Assembly (NCBI RefSeq): GCF_015910445.1
Contig: NZ_CP048882.1
Span: forward strand, 3,410,001 to 3,474,000
Direction: 5' to 3'
Length of the DNA stretch: 64,000 nucleotides
From: Streptomyces bathyalis
Lineage (GTDB): Bacteria; Actinomycetota; Actinomycetes; Streptomycetales; Streptomycetaceae
The notes under the pieces were generated by a model. The model saw only the letters and a program-made list of their open reading frames with translations. It searched no databases and was not told where the DNA came from. Made by a program: the position numbers and the translations under genes. This document shows positions 1 through 8,504 of this stretch, in pieces (position 1 is the first letter of the stretch; every line of letters starts with the position of its first letter).

Positions 1-36
1 TCTCCGCGTGCGCGCGACGATCCGAAACGACAGGCC

Positions 37-924
37 TCAGGCGAGAACGGTCTGCTCGAACCCTTCGGGCCTGACGTCGAGATCCAGCAGGTCCCAGCTC
101 TTCATCCAGGCCCGCGTCACATCGAACATCTCCCGGGTGTACGGCTCGAAGACGATGCGCTCGCCCGGCCCGAAGCGACGGATGTCCACGACCTCGGCCA
201 CGTCATCGGGCATCTCGCGCAGCCAGTACTTCTTGTAGCGCTCCGGCTCCAGGTCGACGTCACGCTGCGCCTTCTTCAGCGCCCTGAAGTACTTACGGGT
301 GTCCTCCAGGTCGGCAGCGCGCGGGACCAGGAAACCCATCACGAACGTCGTGTCGACGAGCTTGCGGTACCCGAGCTGCTCCAGCACGTAGTACTGGGCT
401 CCGAACACGTTGGCCGCCGCCACCTCGCCGCGCATCAGCAACCGCACACGGTCGTAGGGAAGACCTGAGTAGGACAGCTCGATCTCGTCCCGCCGCAGGA
501 AGGGCTCCAGAGCCTGGATGGCCGAGTAGTGGCTGCCGGAGTGATAACTCACCGCCACGTGCACACCCGCCAGGTCTTCCGGGCGCGTGTACGGCGAGTC
601 GGGCGACACGAAGATGCCGGCCGGCGAGACCGAGTAGGCGTCGCCCCACATGCGTCCGGCACCCTCCGCGGCGGCGGCGCTCACCGCCCAGTGGCAGGCG
701 GCCGACACATCACAGCTACGCCCGTCCTGCATGTCCTCGAACGCGCCGCTGCGCAGCTCGACGGGGACGCTGTCCGCCGGCCGCACCGCCGAGGTGGTGC
801 GCGACGCTCCGGCCAGCCCGGCCTGCATGAACTCGTAGTCGAGGCCCTCTTCGGTGAAGTAACCGCGCTCCTCGGCCACCCACTCCTGCAACCTCACGTG
901 CGGCTGAATGACGAACTTGCCCAC
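37..924 (-). CDS. ABC-type substrate-binding-like protein (NMT1/THI5-like)
   Basis: A 295-residue protein that starts at a GTG preceded by GGGAGGG. The opening (KFVIQPHVRLQEWVAEERGYF) and the body resemble periplasmic-binding-protein type 2 folds of the NMT1/THI5 and 4,5-dihydroxyphthalate-decarboxylase-like group: 'EERGYFTEEGLDYEF' is the usual 'agekGyfkkeGLdv' strand-helix element. There is no signal peptide or lipobox, so it is either cytoplasmic or an enzyme of the fold rather than a classical transport receptor. No permease or ATPase gene is visible downstream (the window begins 36 bases past its stop). The substrate cannot be told from sequence. Confidence 0.7.
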   Translation of the reverse strand: MGKFVIQPHVRLQEWVAEERGYFTEEGLDYEFMQAGLAGASRTTSAVRPADSVPVELRSGAFEDMQDGRSCDVSAACHWAVSAAAAEGAGRMWGDAYSVSPAGIFVSPDSPYTRPEDLAGVHVAVSYHSGSHYSAIQALEPFLRRDEIELSYSGLPYDRVRLLMRGEVAAANVFGAQYYVLEQLGYRKLVDTTFVMGFLVPRAADLEDTRKYFRALKKAQRDVDLEPERYKKYWLREMPDDVAEVVDIRRFGPGERIVFEPYTREMFDVTRAWMKSWDLLDLDVRPEGFEQTVLA

Positions 925-1117
925 GGTTTCTGCCCTCCCTTGCGACGGGTGCGAACGACGCTAGGCACGCCCATCAGGAGCGGCAACGGGCTGGGATCTA
1001 TGGCTGTATCGGACTTCTCGATGACGTGTCTGCGCGGCGCGCGGACGTCCCGCCGGGGCGTGCCGTACCGGCCCCGACCGCGCGGGCCCGGGGTGCCGGT
1101 CATTCAGTGGAGGTCTC

Positions 1118-1690
1118 TCAGCGCAGGTCGAGCCGCATCAGGACCCGTGGGTGACCGGCCAGCACGGACGTGGTGTCGGCGGCGTGGACGAAGCCGGCGC
1201 GCTCGAAGTTCTTGCGGAGCCCGGCGTACGCCATCGTCAGATCGACCTTGGCGTCCCCGTTGTCGAGGGGGTACGCCTCGATCGCCGGGGCGCCATGGGC
1301 GCCGGCGAACTTGACGGCGCCGGCGATGAGGGCGTGCGAGATGCCCTTCTTCCGGTGGCCGGGGCGTACGCGGATGCACCACAGCGACCAGACGGGCAGG
1401 TCGTCGACGTGCGGGATCTTCCTGTTGCGCGCAAAGGAGGTTGCAGACCGCGGCGCCACAGCGGCCCAGCCGACCGGCTCGTCGCCGTCGTAGGCGAGCA
1501 CCCCCGGAGCGGGATCCGCTCGGCACAGCTCGGCGACGTACTCACCGCGAGCGGGTCCGCGGAGCTCGTTGTTGAGCTTGGACGGAATCCGGTAGCTGAG
1601 GCACCAGCAGACGTTCGCCCCCGGCGACTTCGGACCGACCAGGGTGCGGACGTCATCGAAGGCCGAAGCCGGGCGAACGTCGATGGTCAT
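1118..1690 (-). CDS. GNAT-family N-acetyltransferase
   Basis: A 190-residue single-domain protein. The core has the acetyl-CoA-binding motif A pattern: beta-strand 'LWCIRVRPGHRKKGISHALI' with the R/K-x-x-G-x-x-x-A element around residues 98-110, followed by the helix and 'NFERAGFV' near the end. The family transfers an acetyl group from acetyl-CoA to an amine. Residue 'CWCLSYRIP' near the N-terminus matches a common actinobacterial GNAT subgroup of unknown substrate. The ATG has no clear ribosome site. It stands alone between the divergently unrelated neighbours. Confidence 0.8.
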   Translation of the reverse strand: MTIDVRPASAFDDVRTLVGPKSPGANVCWCLSYRIPSKLNNELRGPARGEYVAELCRADPAPGVLAYDGDEPVGWAAVAPRSATSFARNRKIPHVDDLPVWSLWCIRVRPGHRKKGISHALIAGAVKFAGAHGAPAIEAYPLDNGDAKVDLTMAYAGLRKNFERAGFVHAADTTSVLAGHPRVLMRLDLR

Positions 1691-1754
1691 GGCGCCACGA
1701 TGCCACGCCGCACCGACAAGGCCGTCCGGCCGGCCTGCGTGCGCGTCTTCCGTC

Positions 1755-2039
1755 TCAGCCGGACGTCAGGGGGATCCGCAGGGCCACGGTGCCGCTCATG
1801 TCGAGCCATGCGTCGTCCGGGGAGCGCACCATGCGGAGCGTCACGTGGGCGCAGTGGGGGCAGCGTGCCACCAGGCCGGGTGCTCGGGTGTAGACGTGCA
1901 GCCGGGCCACCGGCTCGGTGACGCCGCAGTTCGCGCAGCGGCCGAGCGCGCTGGTCAGGTCGACGGCGAAGATCTCGGAGAGCGGGCCGGCCAGGGCGTT
2001 GCCGTCCTCGTACCCGTCGCTGTCGGGCCGGTGGTTCAT
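1755..2039 (-). CDS. Small zinc-ribbon protein of the molybdoenzyme operon
   Basis: A 94-residue protein with four cysteines in two pairs (CANC about residues 35-38 and CPHC about residues 60-63), which form a probable zinc ribbon. It matches the pattern of the DUF6510-type proteins often found beside sulfite-oxidase-like genes in actinobacteria. The start is an ATG one base beyond the stop of the flavin reductase upstream, so it is the third gene of a tightly coupled operon (molybdoenzyme, reductase, zinc ribbon). A role in cofactor insertion or electron transfer is inferred from position only. Confidence 0.7.
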   Translation of the reverse strand: MNHRPDSDGYEDGNALAGPLSEIFAVDLTSALGRCANCGVTEPVARLHVYTRAPGLVARCPHCAHVTLRMVRSPDDAWLDMSGTVALRIPLTSG

Positions 2040-2040
2040 G

Positions 2041-2796
2041 TCAGCCTCCACTGGGACCGAATCGTTCGGTGCGGATGTGGTCGGGGTCGTGGCCCAGGCC
2101 GGTGAGCAGGTCCGCGGCGGTCTCGACGAATCCGGTGGGGCCGCAGACGTAGCACATCGGTGAGGTCTCCGGCGGCCACGCGAAGCCGGTGATGTCCTCC
2201 TGCCGGATCCGGCCGGGCGGCCGTGACCGGCCGTCCGGAGAGGTCCGCGTGTAGAGGAACTCCGTCGTGAGGCCCGGGTCGCCGCGCCGCAGCTCGGGCA
2301 GGTAGTAGCGGTCGGCCGGGCTTCGTACGGAGTGCAGCAGCCGGAAGGGTGTGGGGTCGGCGGCCGCACGCCTGGCGCGGATCATGGCCATCAGGGGCAC
2401 GACACCGGATCCGCCGCCCAGAAGCAGCACACGGTCGGCTTGTCCCGCGGACCACACGAACCACCCTCCGACCGGTCCGCGCAGCTCCATCGGGTCACCG
2501 ACGGCGAGTCCGTCGACCAGGTACGCGGAGACCTCGCCGTCGCCGACCCGCTGCACGGTGATTTCGACGTGCCGGGCGTCGGGTGCCGAGGCCAGCGAGT
2601 AGCTTCGCTGGGCGCTGTAGCCGTCCTCGGCGGTCAGCCGGACGTCGACGTGCTGTCCGGCGAGGTGACCGGGCCAGTCCGGGACGTCCAGCACGAGGGT
2701 GCTCGCCCCCTCGTTCTCCGCCCGGCGCTCCACGAGCGTGGCCACCTGCCAGCGCAGGCGTGTGCCTAGTCGCCTTGGTACCGCTGCTCGCGCCAT
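2041..2796 (-). CDS. FAD/NAD(P)-binding ferredoxin-reductase-type oxidoreductase
   Basis: A 251-residue FNR-fold reductase. Visible motifs are the FAD-binding RSYSLAS (about residues 62-68), the NAD(P) glycine-rich LLLGGGSGVVPLMAM (about 112-126) and the C-terminal YVCGPTGFVE (about 212-221). It has no 2Fe-2S domain, so it would reduce a separate acceptor. The ATG chosen lies 30 bases inside the upstream molybdoenzyme gene, giving a 31-base overlap and a natural first strand; longer in-frame starts would only add shadow of the neighbour. It probably supplies or accepts electrons for the molybdopterin enzyme. Confidence 0.88.
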   Translation of the reverse strand: MARAAVPRRLGTRLRWQVATLVERRAENEGASTLVLDVPDWPGHLAGQHVDVRLTAEDGYSAQRSYSLASAPDARHVEITVQRVGDGEVSAYLVDGLAVGDPMELRGPVGGWFVWSAGQADRVLLLGGGSGVVPLMAMIRARRAAADPTPFRLLHSVRSPADRYYLPELRRGDPGLTTEFLYTRTSPDGRSRPPGRIRQEDITGFAWPPETSPMCYVCGPTGFVETAADLLTGLGHDPDHIRTERFGPSGG

Positions 2797-3365
2797 GGGT
2801 CTCCGTAGTCGTGGTAACCGAGGCTCTCCCAGAAGCCGGGCTCGTCCTGGGGCAGCAGCTGGATGCCGTGCACCCATTTCGCCGACTTCCAGAAGTACAG
2901 ATGGGGCACGAGCAGACGGGCGGGGCCACCGTGCTCCGGCGGGATGTCGTCGCCGTCGTAGCCGTAGGCGATCCAGGCCTGGCCGTGCAGCAGGTCCTCG
3001 AGCGGCATGCCGGTCGTGTAGCCGCCGTAGGAGCTGACCATGACGTAGTCCGCGGCGGTCTCCACCTCCGCCAGCAGTACGTCGAGGGAGACGCCCTGCC
3101 AACGCGTATCGAACTTCGACCACTTCGTCACGCAGTGCAGATCGACCGTGGGGTTCTCGCTGGGCAAGGCGGTCAACTCGGCCCAGTTCCAGGAGTGACG
3201 GTCCCCCGTTTCGGTGGTCACCGTGAACTCCCAGTCCTCCCTGGCGATCCGCGGCGTCGGTCCGGCCGAGAGCACGGGGAAGTCGTGCGTCTCGTACTGC
3301 CCTGGCGGCAGACGGCGGGAGGACTCCCGCGGCCGGCCCCGGAAACCTGGGGAAACAACGCCCAT
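2766..3365 (-). CDS. Sulfite-oxidase-type molybdopterin oxidoreductase
   Basis: A 199-residue protein consisting of one oxidoreductase molybdopterin-binding domain (PF00174 type). The probable molybdenum-ligand cysteine lies in DLHCVTKWSKFDTRWQGV (about residues 76-93), and the C-terminal part has the typical 'HLYFWKSAKWVHGIQLL' strand set. There is no Tat signal, so it is cytoplasmic, unlike MsrP/YedY. Start ATG preceded by AGGGAGGAG. It is first in a three-gene operon with the flavin reductase and zinc-ribbon protein. The physiological substrate (sulfite, sulfoxide or other) is not known for this short actinobacterial group. Confidence 0.85.
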   Translation of the reverse strand: MGVVSPGFRGRPRESSRRLPPGQYETHDFPVLSAGPTPRIAREDWEFTVTTETGDRHSWNWAELTALPSENPTVDLHCVTKWSKFDTRWQGVSLDVLLAEVETAADYVMVSSYGGYTTGMPLEDLLHGQAWIAYGYDGDDIPPEHGGPARLLVPHLYFWKSAKWVHGIQLLPQDEPGFWESLGYHDYGDPWREQRYQGD

Positions 3366-3728
3366 ACGGGGCTCCTCCCTTCGTACGGTCGCCGGACCGC
3401 GGATGCCGGCGCCGCTCGATGCGTTCGGGCACGGCGAGGTCAGGGGTGGTGCACACACGAAAGCGAACCCCGGCGGGAACGGGACGCAGCCCGGTCGCGG
3501 CGGCGTGCTCACGACCGGCGGGACGATCGTCGAGCTGCCTGGAATGTACGGTCCGGCGATCGGGGCCGCGACCGGAGGAGCCGTTCGGCGCAACGCGGAC
3601 GGCCGTGCCCGCCGAGCGCGTGCCGGACGGTGGGCCGCGTCCTTCCCCGAACGCGGCCGGGGCCCAACTGGCCGTCCACAGCCTGTTATTCGCTTGAGGC
3701 CGCCTCCCGCGCGGAGCACGATGCCGGA
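3366..3728. other. Intergenic region between divergent genes
   Basis: This 363-base gap between the molybdoenzyme (leftward) and the monooxygenase (rightward) holds no convincing gene. It must contain both promoters; the ribosome site of the leftward gene lies at its left edge. I see no clear consensus promoter or operator. Confidence 0.5.
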
Positions 3729-4586
3729 ATGCGCTTCTCCGTCAACGTTCCGAACTTCGGCGACTTCGCGGACCCGCGAGCGGTGGCGAAGGTGGCCGCG
3801 GCGGCGGAGGAGGCGGGGTGGGACGGGCTGTTCGTGTGGGATCACGTGCTGCACAGACGCCACCCCCGGCCGTTCGGCGATCCCTGGATGCTGCTGACCG
3901 CCGCCGCGCTCGCGACGTCCCGGATCAGGCTGGGCACGCTCGTCACCCCGGTCGCCCGGCGCCGCCCGCAGCAGCTCGCCCGTCAGGTGGCCACGCTGGA
4001 CAACCTCAGCGGCGGCCGGGTCCTCTTCGCGGCGGGGCTGGGCGGCCCGGCGGAGGACGAGTACGGCAGCTTCGGTGAGACCACCGACCCGGTCGTGCTG
4101 GCCGAGCGCCTGGACGAGGGCCTCGATCTGCTCAACCGCTTCTGGTTGGGCGATCCGGTGAACCACGAGGGGCGGCACTTCCAGGCCCGGGACGTGGCGC
4201 TGCTGCCCGGCACCGTGCAGCGTCCCCGTCCACCGGTGTGGATCGCGGGCTTCTGGCCCAACCGGCCGCCCATGCGCCGCGCCGCCCGCTGGGACGGCGC
4301 GGTGCCGCTGTTCGCTTCGGCGAAGCACGGGCATGCGCCACCCGTGGAGGAGGTGCACGATCTGGTCGCGTACGTCGGCAGGCACCGCGGCCGGGGCGAG
4401 GGCCCCTTCGAGATCGTCCTCGGCGGCGTCAGCCCCTCCGCTCCCGCCAAGGCGCGTGACCTGCTCGGTCCGCTGATCGACGCGGGCGCCACATGGTGGG
4501 ACGAGCGCCAGCTCCAGGACAGCGGCGATCTCGACCGGCTCGAACCGGTGCTGCGCCGCGTCGAACAGGGCCCGCCGGCCTTCTAG
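3729..4586 (+). CDS. LLM-class flavin-dependent oxidoreductase
   Basis: A 285-residue luciferase-like TIM-barrel enzyme. It shows the family N-terminus (MRFSVNVPNFGDFADPRAVAKVA), the strand 'WDGLFVWDHV' and 'RIRLGTLVTPVARRRPQQLARQVATLD' (about residues 60-90), typical of F420- or FMN-dependent monooxygenases. The family either hydroxylates or desulfonates small molecules, or oxidises F420-linked substrates; the substrate here is not predictable. Single gene with no operon partner in phase. Confidence 0.87.
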   Translation: MRFSVNVPNFGDFADPRAVAKVAAAAEEAGWDGLFVWDHVLHRRHPRPFGDPWMLLTAAALATSRIRLGTLVTPVARRRPQQLARQVATLDNLSGGRVLFAAGLGGPAEDEYGSFGETTDPVVLAERLDEGLDLLNRFWLGDPVNHEGRHFQARDVALLPGTVQRPRPPVWIAGFWPNRPPMRRAARWDGAVPLFASAKHGHAPPVEEVHDLVAYVGRHRGRGEGPFEIVLGGVSPSAPAKARDLLGPLIDAGATWWDERQLQDSGDLDRLEPVLRRVEQGPPAF

Positions 4587-4779
4587 TTCCGTCACCGGGC
4601 GCCCCCTCGCCGCATGCGGCCCCGGCCCGGGCGGTGTCCGCCCTGGTGGCCGCCGTGTTTGCCCGGGGAGGGCGAGGTGACTCGTAACGCGAGTGACATG
4701 GTCGCCGACGCCGTCGTCCGGCACCACCGGCACGGGGCCGGGGGTGCGACGACGCCGGCGTACGGAGGAGTGGGTCCCC

Positions 4780-5367
4780 GTGAGCAACGCAGCACTGGAA
4801 CGCGCCGAGGCGGCGAAGCTCCCGCAGGACGACATCATCGGCATCCTGCTGACCCAACACGCCCGCATCCGGGAGCTGTTCGCCGAGGTGCACGTGACGC
4901 TGGGCGACGCGAAGCGAGCGAAGTTCGGCGAATTCAGAGCCCTGTTGGCCGTGCACGAGGCCGCCGAGGAGATGATCCTTCGGCCCGTCGCGCGGAAGAC
5001 CGCGGGGGAGGACGAGGCAGCGGCACGCAACGAGGAGGAGAGGGAGGAAGAGCGGATCCTCGCCGAGCTTGAGCAGATGAACCCGGACCGCTCCCAATTC
5101 GAGGCGAAGCTCTCGGAGTTCGAGAAGGCCTTCCGTGATCACGCGGACCGCGAGGAGCTGGAGGAGTTCCCCGCCGTACGCGACGGGTGCTCGCGGGAGC
5201 AGCGGCAGAAGATGGGCAGGCGGCTGCTGAGGGCGGAGCGGACAGCGCCCACACACCCGCATCCCGCCACGGCGGGATCGCCGGCGGCCCAGTGGGCGGC
5301 CACCCCCTTCGAGTCGCTCCTGGACCGGGCCAGGGACGCTCTGGGCGCCACGCGGCGCCGCCCCTGA
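4780..5367 (+). CDS. Hemerythrin HHE-domain protein
   Basis: A 195-residue, mostly alpha-helical acidic protein. Hemerythrin-like ligands are visible in order: QHARIRELF (about residue 25), HEAAEEMIL (about 59-67) and HADREELEEFP (about 121-131), consistent with a four-helix bundle binding a di-iron centre. Start GTG is chosen because of the GGAGG ten bases upstream; the longer ATG frame upstream is basic shadow sequence. The C-terminal 50 residues are a proline/alanine-rich tail. Such proteins sense or store O2, NO or iron in actinobacteria. Confidence 0.85.
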   Translation: MSNAALERAEAAKLPQDDIIGILLTQHARIRELFAEVHVTLGDAKRAKFGEFRALLAVHEAAEEMILRPVARKTAGEDEAAARNEEEREEERILAELEQMNPDRSQFEAKLSEFEKAFRDHADREELEEFPAVRDGCSREQRQKMGRRLLRAERTAPTHPHPATAGSPAAQWAATPFESLLDRARDALGATRRRP

Positions 5368-5654
5368 CACGGGGTGCCGTCCGGCCGCCCTTCCCTGCGG
5401 CCCGCCCACGAGCGACCGGGACGTGACGGCAGCGCCGGGCGGAGGGCGCGCCGGATGTGCGCCACCGGCCACCCTGCGGCGGCCCGGCGTGTGAAGCCGG
5501 TGCAACGATCGGGGAACGACACGTGCAGCACTGGTCAAAGAGCCCTGATTACTGCCACTTTGCCGCCGTACGTATGGATCGACCCGCCCGCACCGGTGGT
5601 TAGACTCACCCGACTGCTAAGAGGGGGAGCACGGGCAGCCGCGGGAGGAGCTGG
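5368..5654. other. Intergenic region upstream of the small protein gene
   Basis: This 287-base gap probably carries the promoter of the 54-residue gene. TAGACT at 5599-5604 would be a reasonable -10, but no matching -35 is evident. Nothing else is recognised. Confidence 0.35.
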
Positions 5655-5819
5655 ATGGTGCAGGCGAAGAAGGTCGCGATCTACGTCCTCACCGTGTTCG
5701 CCCTGTATACGATCATCACGTCCCCCGCCAGGGCCGCGGACCTCGTCCAGATCGGCTTCGAGGGGATATCGAGCGCCGCCCAGGGAGTCGGGAACTTCAT
5801 GACCGAGGTGGTCAGGTAG
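5655..5819 (+). CDS. Small membrane or secreted protein, 54 residues
   Basis: A short gene with its own strong ribosome site (GGGAGGAG, seven bases before the ATG). The protein starts MVQAKKVAIYVLTVFALYTI, a positively charged start followed by a hydrophobic helix (residues 7-21) and SPARAADLVQ, which reads as a signal peptide with an AxA cleavage site near residue 28 or as one membrane anchor. The remaining ~26 residues (IGFEGISSAAQGVGNFMTEVVR) look amphipathic. Codon third positions are GC-rich as in real Streptomyces genes. Function unknown. Confidence 0.75.
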   Translation: MVQAKKVAIYVLTVFALYTIITSPARAADLVQIGFEGISSAAQGVGNFMTEVVR

Positions 5820-6180
5820 CGCCCCTGACGGCGCAACCGGCCCCTTTTTCCCGCGGGCTTCCCGCAGACCCCGCGAGCACCGCTCAGGCGCCCGGCAGGG
5901 ACGGCCGCACCGGCACGTCCCGCCGCTCCCCGGCATTCGGCCCCCACCCGTCACCGGTGCGAGGGCAGCCCTCCCGCACGAACGGGAGCCGTACGGGCCG
6001 GCGAGTCGTACCGGCATCCGTGTCCGGCGGTCCGTACAGGCAACGGTGAAACTTCTCAACTCCGCACCAACACGGCAATTTACGGTGCTTGCGCACGTTG
6101 CACATGTCTTGTGATGCTATGACCGCTTTTGGCCGATGCGTGGATCGAAACCGACCCGGACCCGAAGAGGTGGTGGCTGA
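5820..6180. other. Intergenic region before the sigma factor pair
   Basis: This 361-base gap holds no convincing gene. The right-hand 120 bases have lower GC and should contain the promoter of the first sigma factor gene; a weak TTGCGC (6089-6094), 18-base spacer, GATGCT is the best match to a housekeeping promoter I can see. No clear SigB-type GTTT/GGGTA pair was found. Confidence 0.35.
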
Positions 6181-6972
6181 GTGGCGGCGACCCAGACCCG
6201 CGAGAGCCGAAGCGCGGAGGCCCGGGCGCTGACCCAGGAGCTCTTCGAGCAGCTGGCCGAGCAGGAACCCGGCACCGCCGGACACGAACGGGTGCGCACC
6301 GCACTCATCGAGGCCAATCTTCCCCTGGTCCGCTACGTCGCGGCGCGCTTCCGCAGCCGCAACGAGCCGATGGAGGACGTCGTCCAGGTCGGCACGATCG
6401 GACTCATCAACGCCATCGACCGCTTCGACGCCGACCGCGGCGTGCAGTTCCCGACGTTCGCCATGCCGACGATCATCGGGGAGATCCGGCGCTACTTCCG
6501 GGACAACGTCCGCACGGTGCACGTACCGAGACGCCTGCACGAGATGTGGGTGCAGGTCAGCAGCGCCACGGAGGACCTGACGACGGCGTTCGGACGCTCG
6601 CCCACCACCGCCGAGATCGCGGAGCGCCTGAAGCTCACCGAGGAGGAAGTGCTGGCCTGCATCGAGGCCGGACGCTCCTACCGCGCAACGTCGTTGGAGG
6701 CGGCACAGGAACGCGAGGACGGCCTGCCGGGCCTGCTCGACCGCCTCGGCTACGAGGACCCTGAGCTGGACGGCGTCGAACACCGCGACCTCGTACGGCA
6801 CCTGCTCGTCCAGCTGCCGGAGCGCGAACAGCGCATCCTGCTCCTGCGCTACTACCGGAATCTGACGCAGTCACAGATCAGTGCCGAGTTGGGTGTGTCC
6901 CAAATGCACGTATCACGGCTGCTGTCGCGCAGCTTCGCGCGCCTCCGTGCCGCAAATCGAATCGAGGCATAA
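6181..6972 (+). CDS. RNA polymerase sigma factor, SigB/SigF/SigG family (first of tandem pair)
   Basis: A 263-residue alternative sigma factor. Region 2 is clear ([26 protein letters not shown], about residues 40-68; then [30 protein letters not shown]), region 3 follows, and region 4 ends with [19 protein letters not shown] as the DNA-reading helix-turn-helix. This is the stress/sporulation subfamily controlled by anti-sigma RsbW-like kinases and SpoIIE-type phosphatases. The GTG start abuts a TGA. A very similar paralogue follows 198 bases downstream, an arrangement I recall for the sigN-sigF pair of Streptomyces coelicolor; identity with sigN is inferred, not proven. Confidence 0.92.
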   Translation: MAATQTRESRSAEARALTQELFEQLAEQEPGTAGHERVRTALIEANLPLVRYVAARFRSRNEPMEDVVQVGTIGLINAIDRFDADRGVQFPTFAMPTIIGEIRRYFRDNVRTVHVPRRLHEMWVQVSSATEDLTTAFGRSPTTAEIAERLKLTEEEVLACIEAGRSYRATSLEAAQEREDGLPGLLDRLGYEDPELDGVEHRDLVRHLLVQLPEREQRILLLRYYRNLTQSQISAELGVSQMHVSRLLSRSFARLRAANRIEA

Positions 6973-6983
6973 CCGAACAGAGT

Positions 6984-7010
6984 GAGGCAAGTTGGCGACT
7001 CAACTTCCTC
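6984..7010 (+). terminator. Hairpin after the first sigma factor gene
   Basis: GAGG-C-AAGTTG and CAACTT-CCTC pair across a six-base loop, giving a ten-pair stem with one bulged C eleven bases after the stop codon. There is no T-run, as is usual in this group. It suggests that the two sigma factor genes are separately transcribed. Confidence 0.55.
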
Positions 7011-7170
7011 AGCTGTGCAGTTTTATCGACATGGGGCTACGTCGCGTTGCCTACTTGTGACATTCTGCAAGAGCTGCGTTTGACGCGACGGCGCTTCCGG
7101 TATGCAGGGGGAGGTGCCCCCCTCGCACGAGGGCGCCGCTGCGATCCGTCCGCGACCTCAAGGGGGTGGC

Positions 7171-8028
7171 ATGTCCGTAGAACTGGGCAGCTCGAAGGTG
7201 CTCACAGAGAACACGACCGACGACGTCGACGCCATGGGAGCCCCCGAAGCCCCCGTAGACCACGCCATCGACACGCGCACCCTCTCGCGCTCCCTCTTCC
7301 TGCGGCTCGCCACGCTCGACACGGACAGCACGGAGCGCACGTACGTGCGCGACACGCTCATCGAGCTCAACCTGCCCCTCGTGAGGTATGCCGCGGCGCG
7401 CTTCCGCAGCCGCAACGAGCCCATGGAGGACATCGTCCAGGTCGGCACGATCGGCCTGATCAAGGCGATCGACCGCTTCGACGCCGAGCGGGGCGTGGAG
7501 TTCCCGACGTTCGCCATGCCGACGGTGGTCGGTGAGATCAAGCGCTTCTTCCGTGACACCTCATGGTCGGTGCGGGTGCCCAGGCGCCTTCAGGAGCTGC
7601 GCCTGGCGCTCACCAAGGCGAGCGACGAGCTCTCGCAGACCCTGGACCGCTCCCCGACCGTCCCCGAACTCGCCCACGCCCTCGGGGTGTCGGAGGAGGA
7701 CGTGGTCGACGGGCTGGCCGTCGGCAACGCCTACACCGCCTCCTCGCTGGACTCCCCCGCACTGGAGGAGGACGGCGGCGAGGGCTCGCTCGCGGACCGG
7801 CTCGGCTACGAGGACAGCGCGCTGGAAGGCGTTGAGTACCGCGAGTCGCTCAAGCCGCTGCTTGCCAAACTGCCTCCGCGCGAGCGGCAGATCATCATGC
7901 TGCGCTTCTTCGCCAACATGACGCAGTCGCAGATCGGCGAGGAGGTCGGCATCTCGCAGATGCACGTCTCCCGGCTGCTGACGCGCACGCTGGCGCAGCT
8001 GCGTGAGGGGCTGATCGCGGAGGAGTGA
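7171..8028 (+). CDS. RNA polymerase sigma factor, SigB/SigF/SigG family (second of tandem pair)
   Basis: A 285-residue sigma factor closely related to the gene before it: both share [20 protein letters not shown] and FPTFAMPT. Region 4 ends with [26 protein letters not shown]. The chosen ATG is eight bases after AGGGGGTGG; the longer frame upstream lacks a ribosome site. Its N-terminal extension of about 30 residues is absent from its paralogue. In Streptomyces this family controls spore maturation and osmotic or oxidative stress. It is the likely sigF counterpart by length and neighbourhood, an inference. Confidence 0.92.
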   Translation: MSVELGSSKVLTENTTDDVDAMGAPEAPVDHAIDTRTLSRSLFLRLATLDTDSTERTYVRDTLIELNLPLVRYAAARFRSRNEPMEDIVQVGTIGLIKAIDRFDAERGVEFPTFAMPTVVGEIKRFFRDTSWSVRVPRRLQELRLALTKASDELSQTLDRSPTVPELAHALGVSEEDVVDGLAVGNAYTASSLDSPALEEDGGEGSLADRLGYEDSALEGVEYRESLKPLLAKLPPRERQIIMLRFFANMTQSQIGEEVGISQMHVSRLLTRTLAQLREGLIAEE

Positions 8029-8153
8029 GCGCCGGTGTGCGCGGCTCCGCCCGTACGCACCGCTGACGTACGGGCACGTCGTTCGCGCCGCGCTTCCGGG
8101 GCGGCCCACGGGACGGCCGGGTCACATCCTGCGCGGGTACGGGACAGGGCGCG

Positions 8154-8378
8154 TCAGGAGATCGCCAGCACGACCGCACCCACGATGACCGCGACCGCGA
8201 CGATGACGCCGACGATCAGACCGACCCGGGGACCGGACGACTGCGTCTCCGGTGCGCCGCGTCGCTGTGCACCCGCGCCACCGTTCTCCTCGTCGACGAA
8301 CGCGCGGAACATCTGCGTGCTGCCGGCCGCGTCCTGGGACGGGTCGGGACCTTGCGGGGCATGCGGGTTGTGAGCCAT
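8154..8378 (-). CDS. Small C-terminally anchored membrane protein
   Basis: A 74-residue protein: a polar N-terminal half (MAHNPHAPQGPDPSQDAAG, then MFRAFVDEENGG) followed by one strongly hydrophobic helix (VGLIVGVIVAVAVIVGAVVLAIS, residues 52-74) that ends the protein, so it is tail-anchored with the N-terminus in the cytoplasm. It converges with the sigma factor gene. The start ATG has no strong ribosome site; the ATG in the longer frame would add a basic, low-complexity stretch. Function unknown. Confidence 0.65.
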   Translation of the reverse strand: MAHNPHAPQGPDPSQDAAGSTQMFRAFVDEENGGAGAQRRGAPETQSSGPRVGLIVGVIVAVAVIVGAVVLAIS

Positions 8379-8504
8379 GGGGCAGGACGATAGCGAACGC
8401 TGCGAGGGCGGGAACAGCCCCGGGCCCGGCGGCCGCGCGCGTATCCGGGCGGCAGGAACAGCCGCCCTTTGCTGATTCTTTGCCTCCGCTTGCATCCCGA
8501 TCAT

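Noticed and set aside
7020..7039. GTTTTA ... GGGCTA resembling a SigB/SigF-type promoter ahead of the second sigma factor gene
   Set aside because: The spacing is only eight bases; the family needs about 13-15.
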